Positions 7,217 to 13,396 of a stretch of 15,958 nt of DNA are shown here, piece by piece (position 1 is the first letter of the stretch; each line of letters begins with the position of its first letter). The position numbers and the translations under genes were made by a program. Location: assembly GCA_964453035.1 (NCBI GenBank), contig CAYVOX010000069.1, positions 1 through 15,958 on the forward strand, given 5' to 3'. This DNA is from CAYVOX01 sp964453035. GTDB lineage: Bacteria > Chloroflexota > Anaerolineae > Anaerolineales > Anaerolineaceae. Below the pieces are notes generated by a model. The model did not search any database, was not told where the DNA came from, and was given only the letters and a program-made list of their open reading frames with translations.

Positions 7217-8173
7217 TTACCTCACCGCGCGCCAGGCCGCGTCCAGCACCTGCAGCGCCGTGAAGCTGCGCACGTTCCAGGCCTCCACGCTGATGTGAAA
7301 GCCGTCCGCGCGCTCCGCATCCATGCCCTTGTTGGGCAGCGCCTGCACCGCCCGCCAGAAGTTCCACAGCGGGATATTGTACTTATAGGCCAGTTTTGCC
7401 GTCACCAGGTTGATGGCGTGGTTGCCCTCCACGTTATCCGCTTTGGTCGCCAGGATGGGCAGCGCGCCGCGGTCAATCACAAAGTCGATGATGCGTACCA
7501 TGTACTTCTCATAAGTCTCCGCGGTGCGCCCCTCAAAACCGGTCTCCATGCTGATGAACACAATGGACGGCTGGTGCAGACGGAACTCGCACTGCAGGGG
7601 TGTCTCGCCGGGTTTGCACACCACCGGGTCGGCCTGCAAGGGTGTAAGCACACTGGCTACGTTGAAGCCGCCCTTTACCGCCGCACTCACCCGGTCAAAC
7701 GATCCCGCGAAGGTGTTCACCGTCTCCTGCAGCGATTCATAACCTTTGGGGAACGAATAACGCCCGGGATGGTCGTAAAAGCCCATGAACGAAGCATTCA
7801 CGCACTGGCAGTCGCCGATTTTGCCAAAATGGTTGGGGAGGTTGCCCTGCGCGATGCCTTTTTTGTAGATTTCGATCGCCCTCGCGGTGATTTCAGGCAC
7901 CACCGGCCACTGCTGCCACTTTTCCGGCGGCAGGCGCGTATCAGCGGTGGCGGTGAAGGCCGGCGTAGCAGTAGGCCGGGGCTGCGCCGGGGTGAACGTG
8001 GCCGTGGGCGAGAGCTGCGCCGGGGCAGGCGTGGCGGTGAGCGCGGCAGTGGGCTGAGCCTGCGCCGGGGCAGCGCTGGCGGTGGCAATCGGCTGCGCCA
8101 CAACCGCCCCGCCCGGCGCGCACGCCGTCACCAAAAGGATAAACACAAACAACACAATCAGAGTCTTATTCAC
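7217..8173 (-). CDS. SGNH-like (GDSL-type fold) lipoprotein, paralogue of the next gene
   Basis: A 318-residue lipoprotein with lipobox VTAC (15-18) and a low-complexity Ala/Thr/Pro linker to about residue 78. The folded part carries FGKIGDC (116-122), where the family normally has GDS, a second nearby Cys (124), a conserved Cys pair (186, 195), ILATKADN, WNFWRA and DGFH (290-293, the block-V Asp/His). The block-III region reads ISMETGFEG instead of GTND, so the oxyanion-hole Asn is missing. It acts outside the cytoplasmic membrane; substrate unknown. The start is GTG at 8173, with no Shine-Dalgarno but a -10 box very close upstream (8188-8183). It appears to be the first gene of the operon that continues to the ACP, ligase and phosphatase. 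Confidence 0.82.
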   Translation of the reverse strand: MNKTLIVLFVFILLVTACAPGGAVVAQPIATASAAPAQAQPTAALTATPAPAQLSPTATFTPAQPRPTATPAFTATADTRLPPEKWQQWPVVPEITARAIEIYKKGIAQGNLPNHFGKIGDCQCVNASFMGFYDHPGRYSFPKGYESLQETVNTFAGSFDRVSAAVKGGFNVASVLTPLQADPVVCKPGETPLQCEFRLHQPSIVFISMETGFEGRTAETYEKYMVRIIDFVIDRGALPILATKADNVEGNHAINLVTAKLAYKYNIPLWNFWRAVQALPNKGMDAERADGFHISVEAWNVRSFTALQVLDAAWRAVR

Positions 8174-8182
8174 AGTGGGGTA

Positions 8183-8191
8183 ATTTTACCA
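8183..8191 (-). promoter_or_regulatory. Extended -10 promoter for the lipoprotein/ACP/ligase operon
   Basis: Read on the minus strand, TGG-TAAAAT (8191-8183) fits an extended -10 box and ends nine bases before the GTG start. No -35 box is evident. The predicted leader is only about two bases, hence probably leaderless. Confidence 0.45.
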
Positions 8192-8223
8192 GAGGTTTAC
8201 CCCCTCCCCCGCAGCCTTCACCC

Positions 8224-8259
8224 CCACCACCAAACTAAACCCCAAAGGTTTTTTGCTCC
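8224..8259. repeat. Dispersed intergenic repeat copy 2 (one palindrome arm lost)
   Basis: CCACCACCAAA, CCCCAAAGGTTTT and TTGCTCC match the order found at 2232-2280, but the second arm of the palindrome is missing and five bases are inserted. The 284-base gap 8174-8457 holds no convincing gene, only this repeat, the hairpin at 8287-8308, a CCCGTACGGG palindrome at 8361-8370 and the terminator at 8391-8412. Confidence 0.55.
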
Positions 8260-8286
8260 CTCCACGCGCCCAACAAACCATAGCTC

Positions 8287-8308
8287 TCCGCTGCGTCCTC
8301 GCAGCGGA
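8287..8308. other. Perfect 9-bp hairpin, intergenic
   Basis: TCCGCTGCG, loop TCCT, CGCAGCGGA. No T-tract follows, so it is a structural or repeat-derived hairpin rather than a clear terminator. Confidence 0.45.
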
Positions 8309-8390
8309 CGGTTACCCCTTTTACCCCGCGATGGTAGCGACGTCAGGCACGCACCGTCTTCCCGTACGGGCGCCACGCCCATAAAATTCT

Positions 8391-8412
8391 CCCCTCTCCT
8401 TCAGGAGAGGGG
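8391..8412 (-). terminator. Terminator-like hairpin after the PadR operon
   Basis: CCCCTCTCCT and AGGAGAGGGG form perfect 10-bp arms around two bases. On the minus strand it is followed by AGAATTTTAT and lies about 45 bases after the stop of the 102-residue gene. The surrounding sequence looks like a dispersed intergenic repeat, so the terminator role is inferred. Confidence 0.5.
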
Positions 8413-8457
8413 CCGGGGGAGAGGTCCGTACAGAACCATGCCCAACTGGCCTTCCCC

Positions 8458-8766
8458 CTACCGGCTCAGGCCCTGCACCGCGTCAATCAGCCCCTGCTCC
8501 ACCGCCCGGCGGATGCGCGCCTCATCGCCGCGGCGCTTGAAAAACAACGCGGCGTAGTTGCGCTGGATGAGCTCCGCACCGTGGAACAGGTAATGCTCAA
8601 TGCGCCGCCGCCCCTCCAGCGTGCCGACCAGCGAGAGCGCGTAATCGGCCAGGCGGGTGGCGGAAAAAGAAGCGTCCGTCTGCAGCAGCAGCATGATGGC
8701 GTCCACATCGGCGGGCGTGCCGCGCCGCCCCAGAGACTGGTAGTGATAAAAGCGTGTCAGAGTCAT
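8458..8766 (-). CDS. 102-residue helical protein of unknown function, partner of the PadR-type regulator
   Basis: I do not recognise a family with confidence. The sequence is predicted to be all-helical and soluble. Stretches such as ADVDAIMLLLQTD, ATRLADYALSLVGTLEG and AALFFKRRGDEARIRRAVEQG recall HEAT/armadillo-like helical pairs. There is no signal peptide, metal-binding motif or membrane segment. It starts at ATG 8766, 26 bases after the PadR stop, with AAGG about 12 bases upstream, and is followed by a terminator-like hairpin, so the two form a short operon. The context suggests it works with or is sensed together with the regulator, but nothing in the sequence states a role. Confidence 0.72.
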   Translation of the reverse strand: MTLTRFYHYQSLGRRGTPADVDAIMLLLQTDASFSATRLADYALSLVGTLEGRRRIEHYLFHGAELIQRNYAALFFKRRGDEARIRRAVEQGLIDAVQGLSR

Positions 8767-8792
8767 CAGAATCGATCATCCTTGTTGTGCGT

Positions 8793-9368
8793 TTATTCGC
8801 CGCCGCTTTGCGCATCCAGTTGGCGGCGCAAGTTGCGCACCCAGGCCAGGTCCGCCTCGTAGAAGTCAACCCAGTTCTGCAGCACAGCCCGCCACAGAAC
8901 GGCCTCGCGCGGGGTGCGCGCGCCGGAGGGATCCAGAAAACGCGCGCGGCTGCCGGGAGCGGCAGGCTGGAGCTGCGCCCGCGCAATGAGCGCCTGGGTT
9001 TGCGCCTCATCCTCGTACTGCGCCAGCAGCCCGTCCAACCTGGCCGGGGAGAGCGAATCGGCCCAGGCCAGTTGGAGGAGCAGCGCATGGCGGCGCTGCG
9101 GTAATTCCGGGGCGCTGGCTGCCCAGTTAGCCAGCTCCGCCCGCCCCTGCTCGGTAATGGCGTACACCTTGCGCGCGGGCAACTTCTCCTGCGGCTGAAC
9201 GTCAACGCTCACCAGGCCGCGGTCGCGCAGGTCCACCAGGCTGCGGTAGATTTCATTGTTATTGCCGCTCCAGTACAGCGCCACCGATTCCTCGAAGAGC
9301 TTTTTGAGGTCGTAGCCGCTCATCTCGCGCCACGAAAGCAGCCCCAGGATAGCAAATTCAATGCTCAT
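8793..9368 (-). CDS. PadR-family transcriptional regulator
   Basis: A 191-residue DNA-binding repressor-type protein. The N-terminal winged helix-turn-helix (about 1-80) shows the family pattern MSIEFAILGLL, MSGYDLKKLFEES, WSGNNNEIYRSLVDLRDRGLV and ARKVYAITEQGRAEL. A helical C-terminal domain (about 95-190, with LQLAWADSLSP and WVDFYEADLAWVRNLRRQL) fits the PadR subfamily with a long dimerisation region. I chose ATG at 9368 because GGAGG (9374-9378) lies five bases upstream and the family begins with MS.EFAILG; the frame also opens at 9380, which would overlap that ribosome binding site. Two tandem palindromes overlapping its promoter point to autoregulation. PadR proteins often respond to phenolics or drugs; the ligand here is unknown. 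Confidence 0.92.
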   Translation of the reverse strand: MSIEFAILGLLSWREMSGYDLKKLFEESVALYWSGNNNEIYRSLVDLRDRGLVSVDVQPQEKLPARKVYAITEQGRAELANWAASAPELPQRRHALLLQLAWADSLSPARLDGLLAQYEDEAQTQALIARAQLQPAAPGSRARFLDPSGARTPREAVLWRAVLQNWVDFYEADLAWVRNLRRQLDAQSGGE

Positions 9369-9392
9369 GTTGGCCTCCATTTGTAATATAAT

Positions 9393-9434
9393 AATAACAT
9401 ATGTTATTTATAACTTATGTTATGAAAAAGTCAA
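9393..9434 (-). promoter_or_regulatory. PadR gene promoter with two tandem operator palindromes
   Basis: On the minus strand, TTGACT (9434-9429), 16 bases, then TATAAA (9412-9407). Overlapping it are two near-identical dyads, ATAAC-TTAT-GTTAT (9410-9423, in the spacer) and ATAAC-ATAT-GTTAT (9394-9407, at the start site; the full palindrome is 16 bp at 9393-9408). Their centres are 16 bp apart. A bound dimer would block RNA polymerase, so autorepression is the simple reading. Confidence 0.7.
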
Positions 9435-9479
9435 GGGGGCAGATTGACTTATTCAAATGAGTTTACAGTTGGGAGCAGC

Positions 9480-9692
9480 CTAGCGCACGGTCAGCAGCAG
9501 CACAATCCCCAGGATGACCACGCCCACCAGCACCGCCGCCAGCCAGTTAGCGCGACCGGGCTTTTCTTCCACCATGGGGCGCTCCGGACGGGCTACCAGC
9601 TCGCGGGCGCAGTACCAGCAGAAATTTGCCTGCGTCGAGGTCAGCTTGCCGCAGTAAGGACAGACCTTCTTTTCGATATCGTCAGCGCTCAC
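9480..9692 (-). CDS. Small zinc-ribbon membrane protein
   Basis: A 70-residue protein with an N-terminal zinc ribbon (CPYC at residues 11-14 and CWYC at 25-28) and a single C-terminal membrane helix (about 49-68, WLAAVLVGVVILGIVLLLTV). The ribbon would lie in the cytoplasm if the short C-terminus is outside. It starts at GTG 9692, three bases after the stop of the upstream 530-residue gene, so translation is probably coupled. Zinc-ribbon/membrane proteins of this kind are common but mostly uncharacterised. Together with the zinc ribbon on MscL it gives this operon two membrane proteins with Cys4 ribbons. Confidence 0.8.
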   Translation of the reverse strand: MSADDIEKKVCPYCGKLTSTQANFCWYCARELVARPERPMVEEKPGRANWLAAVLVGVVILGIVLLLTVR

Positions 9693-9695
9693 GGG

Positions 9696-11288
9696 TTAAT
9701 CGCCCATCCCCCTGACGGCAGATGCAATCCCCCGCACCAGCGCGGCAGCCGCCAGCCAGCTGCTGCGGTCAGTGATGACCGCCACCGCCGCCAGCGCCAC
9801 CGTCGCGCCAATCAGCGCCCATCCCAGCCAGCGGCGCAGGCTGCCAGGCAGGCGCCTCACCAGCCCGCCCAGCGGGCGCAGCAGGCGCGCCAGCCCCAGC
9901 CCAATCAGCAGGCACAGGACGAGTAAATCAAAAGCCAGCAGCGCGCCATTCAGCGGGCCCAGCTCAAAATAGGCCATGCGGCCCCCGCCGGTAGGGATGC
10001 AGCGCGCAAAATTGGGCGAGATGAGCGAATTGTAGAAGCGGCAGTTCTCCGCGAGGATGAGAAACACCAGCAGCAGCACGCTGGCAAAGCCCGCCGCAGC
10101 CAGGGCGCCAGAGCGCCACTGCCTCAGGCGCGTCTGCAGGAACAGGCGGCGCAGCGGGTCAGGCTCAACGGCAGGCGAGCTTTCCGCGGAAGGATCTGCT
10201 CCCGGGGGCGTCTCCAGCCGGGCGTTAACTTCCCCGGCGCTGTGAGCCAAAGCCAGGAAGTACACCACCGGCGCAAAAGCCAGCGCAGCGGCGTAGCTCC
10301 ACTGGCTGCCCAGCCAGGTAAGCGTGCCGCCCACGAAGAGCAGGGTTGGTCCCAGGGCCATCAGCAGCAGCGCCGGGCCCGGGCGGCGGGAAACCCAGCC
10401 CGCGCCGCGCCCAAAGGCCAGCACCTGCCAGAGCAGCAGCAGCGCTGAGAGCACCAGCAGCGGCAGGCCACCCAGCGGGTAGGCCAGCAGCAGCGCCAGC
10501 ACCCAGCGCGCCATCACCGCCCACTTGCCAAAAGGATGCTGCTCGCCGCGGTTGAGCCGCTCCCAGGCGCTGGCAGCCTGTCCCAGCAGGCCCTCCAGCA
10601 GCAGGAAGTACAGCAATCCCAGCCCCAGCACAGCGGCATCCGGCACGTCTTTAATCAGCGCCCAGGGTTTATTGCGCTGGAAGAAGGCGTTGACCTGCGG
10701 CAGTTGAACAGTCTGCAGCCCCATGCTCACCAGCGGGACGGCAAAACCGAGCCAGAAAGCGCCGGTGCGCGCCAGGCTGATTCCGCCAGGTAGCAGCAGC
10801 GCCGAAAGGCTGTTTCCGCCCTCTGCGCCAGAGCGCAACTCCCAGGCGGCATAGGCCTCGATCACGCTCAACAGGGCGTAGATGATGGCAAAAACCACCC
10901 CGGCGAAATGGTTGTTGTTATACACTGCGCGCAGGCAAACGCCCGCCGTCAGCGCGTAGAGCGCCAGGTAACCCAGCGCAGCCGCGCCCAGCAGCAGGCG
11001 CAATCCCAGCGGGATGGGCGCACGCGGGGCAAGCTCGGCGGTGGGTTCAGAGCGGGCCAGCACGCGGCGCACGTTCTGCCGCTGCCAGAACAACCCCAGC
11101 AGCAGCCCGCCAGCGATGAGAAAAGTGAGCGGGGCGGCCCACGCCACCTGCATTTTAAGCGCAGCGCGGTTGACCAGCACGTAAGCCGCCAGCGCCGCCA
11201 ACCCCAGCGCAGCCGCAGCCGCGCTGAAGAACAGGTAGTCCTCCAGTTTTTGCAATCGGCGCAGCAGGGTGGGGTTGGCGTTATCCAT
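9696..11288 (-). CDS. Large polytopic membrane protein of unknown function
   Basis: A 530-residue integral membrane protein with about eleven or twelve hydrophobic helices, for example at about 20-40, 47-67, 96-117, 128-148, 172-192, 220-240, 262-290, 303-328, 390-415, 440-465 and 488-508. A hydrophilic loop rich in Pro/Ser/Glu lies near 355-375. I see no transporter signature, catalytic His of an MBOAT, or glycosyltransferase DD motif. Its tract RFYNSLISPNFARCIPTGGGRM (about 420-440) is probably an extracytoplasmic loop. It begins 16 bases after the mscL stop and ends three bases before the zinc-ribbon gene, so the three are one operon. A role in envelope or osmotic physiology is suggested only by the mscL link. 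Confidence 0.8.
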   Translation of the reverse strand: MDNANPTLLRRLQKLEDYLFFSAAAAALGLAALAAYVLVNRAALKMQVAWAAPLTFLIAGGLLLGLFWQRQNVRRVLARSEPTAELAPRAPIPLGLRLLLGAAALGYLALYALTAGVCLRAVYNNNHFAGVVFAIIYALLSVIEAYAAWELRSGAEGGNSLSALLLPGGISLARTGAFWLGFAVPLVSMGLQTVQLPQVNAFFQRNKPWALIKDVPDAAVLGLGLLYFLLLEGLLGQAASAWERLNRGEQHPFGKWAVMARWVLALLLAYPLGGLPLLVLSALLLLWQVLAFGRGAGWVSRRPGPALLLMALGPTLLFVGGTLTWLGSQWSYAAALAFAPVVYFLALAHSAGEVNARLETPPGADPSAESSPAVEPDPLRRLFLQTRLRQWRSGALAAAGFASVLLLVFLILAENCRFYNSLISPNFARCIPTGGGRMAYFELGPLNGALLAFDLLVLCLLIGLGLARLLRPLGGLVRRLPGSLRRWLGWALIGATVALAAVAVITDRSSWLAAAALVRGIASAVRGMGD

Positions 11289-11304
11289 AGCGGTTAGCTG
11301 GCAG

Positions 11305-11736
11305 CTACTTCAGCTCAGAAGTGCAGTTGGGGCAGCGGGTGGCCTTGAGCGGGATCTCCGTCTGGCAGAAGGGGCAGGCCTTGGTGGTGGGGGCAGCTGC
11401 CGGAGCAGGTTTCTTCATTTTATTGAAGGCCCGGATGACCAGGAAGAGCACCAGCGCGACGATGACAAAATCAATGATGGTGTTGAGGAACAAACCGTAG
11501 TTGATGGTGGGGGCGCCAGCCGCCTGCGCGGCTTCCAGGCTCTCATAGGTCTTACCGGAAAGGTTCCAGTACAGGGCTTTGAAGTCAATATTGCCCAGCA
11601 GCAGGCCGATGGGCGGCATGATCACGTCGTTGACCAGTGAGGTGATGATTTTACCGAACGCGCCGCCGATGATAACAGCGACAGCCAGGTCCAACATGTT
11701 GCCTTTTAGAGCAAACTCCTTGAATTCCTTGAGCAT
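11305..11736 (-). CDS. mscL: Large-conductance mechanosensitive channel MscL with C-terminal zinc ribbon
   Basis: A 143-residue channel protein that opens under membrane tension and releases solutes during hypo-osmotic shock. The N-terminal part MLKEFKEFALKGNMLDLAVAV with GGAFGKIITSLVNDVIMPPIG (residues 1-44) is the diagnostic MscL amphipathic helix and first pore helix; the second membrane helix is at about 80-103, and FNKMKKP follows. The C-terminus, instead of ending in the usual short helix, has a Pro/Ala linker and a Cys4 zinc ribbon (Cys121, 124, 135, 138). The start at 11736 is chosen because GGAGG lies seven bases upstream and the family begins MLKEFKEF; a longer frame from 11883 would cover the promoter. 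It is the first gene of a three-gene operon. Confidence 0.93.
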   Translation of the reverse strand: MLKEFKEFALKGNMLDLAVAVIIGGAFGKIITSLVNDVIMPPIGLLLGNIDFKALYWNLSGKTYESLEAAQAAGAPTINYGLFLNTIIDFVIVALVLFLVIRAFNKMKKPAPAAAPTTKACPFCQTEIPLKATRCPNCTSELK

Positions 11737-11785
11737 AGATGTCCTCCCGAAATAAGGTAACGAGCACGCCGCAAAGCGTAAGGAT

Positions 11786-11814
11786 ATAATAGATGATAAC
11801 GGTGAAAAATGCAA
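11786..11814 (-). promoter_or_regulatory. mscL operon promoter
   Basis: On the minus strand, TTGCAT (11814-11809), a 17-base spacer, TATTAT (11791-11786). The leader to the mscL ATG would be about 42-44 bases with a good ribosome binding site. Confidence 0.7.
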
Positions 11815-11815
11815 C

Positions 11816-11844
11816 AAAAAAGCCGTTCTGCTGCGAGGAGCGGC
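11816..11844 (-). terminator. Minus-strand intrinsic terminator just upstream of the mscL promoter
   Basis: On the minus strand, GCCGCTC and GAACGGC form a 7-bp stem (one G-T) with a 9-base loop, followed by TTTTTT. It ends two bases before the mscL -35 box. Its orientation fits stopping read-through from the lipoprotein gene at 12323-13291, which would run antisense through the PH-domain gene. Confidence 0.5.
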
Positions 11845-11943
11845 AACCTCAAAGACCTGCGAGGGCGCGCAGACCGCGCTCAAACCGGGGAAGAGAGCGC
11901 CGGTGGTTGCCTGGCAGCCAATATCCGATGAATAAGAGGAAAA

Positions 11944-12315
11944 ATGTTACAGGGATTATTTGGCAATTCAACCGAAGTGGACGTGCGCAGCATCCAGGGC
12001 GATCTGGAGGCTATCCTGATCGAGGGCGAGGTGCTGGTGCGCGCCTTCAAGCTCATCCGCGACTATTTTGTCTTCACCGATAAGCGCCTGATCCTGATTG
12101 ACAAGCAGGGCATCACCGGGCGCAAAGCGGAGTACCATTCCATCCCCTATAAATCCATCAGCCATTTTTCGGTTGAAACGGCAGGCACGTTTGACCTGGA
12201 TTCCGAGCTGAAGATTTACATCTCCGGCAACATGCACCCCTTCGAGCGCGAGTTCAGAAAGGGCGCGGATATCAAAGGGGTGCAAAAGATGCTGGCGCAC
12301 TTCATCATGAAGTAA
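11944..12315 (+). CDS. Bacterial PH-domain protein (PF08000-type)
   Basis: A 123-residue cytosolic protein made of a single bacterial pleckstrin-homology domain. The diagnostic run is AFKLIRDYFVFTDKRLILID (34-53), then KAEYHSIPYKSISHFSVETAG, TFDLDSELKIYISG and the C-terminal helix IKGVQKMLAHFI; the length and order match the family closely. Such proteins form oligomeric rings in structural studies, but their cell role is not settled. The ATG at 11944 is preceded by AGAGG about five bases upstream. I see no convincing promoter in the 207-base divergent region on this strand. The stop lies only seven bases from the stop of the convergent lipoprotein gene, with no terminator between them. Confidence 0.9.
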   Translation: MLQGLFGNSTEVDVRSIQGDLEAILIEGEVLVRAFKLIRDYFVFTDKRLILIDKQGITGRKAEYHSIPYKSISHFSVETAGTFDLDSELKIYISGNMHPFEREFRKGADIKGVQKMLAHFIMK

Positions 12316-12322
12316 TCGCCCG

Positions 12323-13291
12323 TCACCGCGGCGAAAGCGCCCGCCACATGGCATCCAGGGTTTGCAGGGCGGTGAGGTTGCGCACTGGCCAGGCCGAGAG
12401 CATCGCCTCGGCATCGCCGAAGTTGTTTTTGTCATGGGTGAGGTGCACGCCGTCGGCCTGCAGGCCGCCGCCCGGCAGGCGCTGCGCCGCCAGCCAGAAG
12501 TTCCACAGCGGCACTTCATAATCATACGCCGCGCGGGCGATGGCGGCGTTGAGGCTCTCATCACCTTCAATGTTATCAGCCTTGGTCGCCAGGATGGGCA
12601 CCACCCCCTGCGCCAGGCTGAATTCAATGATTTTGCGCAGGTTGGGCTCGAAGGCGGCGCGGGTGTTGACGTCGTTGGTGCCGAGCATGATGAACACCAG
12701 CACCGGGCGGTGGACGCGGAACTCGCAGGCGAGGGGCGTCTCGCCCGGTTTGCACGCCTCGGGGTCGGCCCACAGCGGGCTGAGGGCGGAGGCAGCGGTG
12801 AAGCCGCGTTTTGAGGCAATGCTGACGCGCTTAAACGAACCGGCGAAGTGGTCAATGGTGGGCTGCAGGGTGGTGTAGGGGCCCAGGTCAAAAAAGCGCG
12901 GGCCGCGGTCGAAGGGGTCGAGGAACCAGTCGGTGACGGTTTCGCAATCGCCCACCTTGGAGAAGGCACGCGGGTTGTTGCCCAGTGCCTGCCCGGCGGC
13001 ATAAACCGCCTGCATTTTGGCGCTCAGGGCGGGGATGACGGGCTGCGCCTTCCAGGATTGGGGGTCAAAAGTGGGGCGCGGGGCAGCGGTGGCGCTCGGC
13101 GCGGGGGAGGGCGTTGCGCTGGGGGCGGGGGTAAGCGTTGGCGGCAGGGTTGGGGTAGGGGTGAAAGCAGCGCTGGCGGTGGCGATCGGCGCGGCGGCGG
13201 TGGCAGTAGCAGTGGGCGCAGGCGTTGCGGTGAAGGCCGGGGCGCAGGCTGCCAGCAGCAGCGCAGCAAGGAGCAGGACGAGGGGGCGCAT
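12323..13291 (-). CDS. SGNH-like (GDSL-type) lipoprotein, third paralogue
   Basis: A 322-residue lipoprotein with signal peptide MRPLVLLLAALLLAAC (lipobox Cys16), a Thr/Pro/Ala linker to about residue 70, then an SGNH-like domain. FSKVGDC puts Cys116 where Ser is expected in block I; GTND (204-207) gives an intact block-III Asn206; DGVH (280-283) gives the block-V Asp280 and His283. The Cys pair in CKPGETPLAC matches the other paralogues. Of the three it keeps the most complete catalytic set, so it could be an active extracytoplasmic hydrolase or acyltransferase. I chose ATG 13291 because the signal peptide starts there and the -10 box lies 8 bases upstream; a TTG frame from 13327 overlaps the -35 box. 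It is not in the operon of its paralogues. Confidence 0.83.
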   Translation of the reverse strand: MRPLVLLLAALLLAACAPAFTATPAPTATATAAAPIATASAAFTPTPTLPPTLTPAPSATPSPAPSATAAPRPTFDPQSWKAQPVIPALSAKMQAVYAAGQALGNNPRAFSKVGDCETVTDWFLDPFDRGPRFFDLGPYTTLQPTIDHFAGSFKRVSIASKRGFTAASALSPLWADPEACKPGETPLACEFRVHRPVLVFIMLGTNDVNTRAAFEPNLRKIIEFSLAQGVVPILATKADNIEGDESLNAAIARAAYDYEVPLWNFWLAAQRLPGGGLQADGVHLTHDKNNFGDAEAMLSAWPVRNLTALQTLDAMWRALSPR

Positions 13292-13299
13292 GATGGGTA

Positions 13300-13327
13300 A
13301 TTGTATCAGGTGTTTGGTTTTGCGCAA
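13300..13327 (-). promoter_or_regulatory. Promoter of the third SGNH-like lipoprotein gene
   Basis: On the minus strand, TTGCGC (13327-13322), a 16-base spacer, TACAAT (13305-13300). The ATG begins eight bases after the -10 box, so the transcript should be leaderless or nearly so; no Shine-Dalgarno is present. Confidence 0.6.
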
Positions 13328-13364
13328 AAATGAGCGGCGCTGCGCGCGCTGCTCCGTGAGGCTG

Positions 13365-13373
13365 TGCTAGAAT
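13365..13373 (+). promoter_or_regulatory. Extended -10 promoter of the glycosyltransferase gene
   Basis: TGC-TAGAAT (13365-13373) is an extended -10 box 23 bases before the ATG at 13397. No -35 box is evident. It is divergent from the lipoprotein promoter in a 105-base shared region. Confidence 0.5.
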
Positions 13374-13396
13374 AAGAATGGGTAATCCCTCTTGCT

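Noticed and set aside
9369..9380. Earlier PadR start codon
   Set aside because: It overlaps the GGAGG that serves the start at 9368, and the family normally begins at the later Met.
9696..11288. Missing MBOAT (DltB-like) partner
   Set aside because: The 530-residue membrane protein has no recognisable MBOAT His/Asn signature and is in a different operon with mscL.
11737..11883. Longer MscL start
   Set aside because: The extension covers the mscL promoter and terminator and has no similarity to MscL N-termini.
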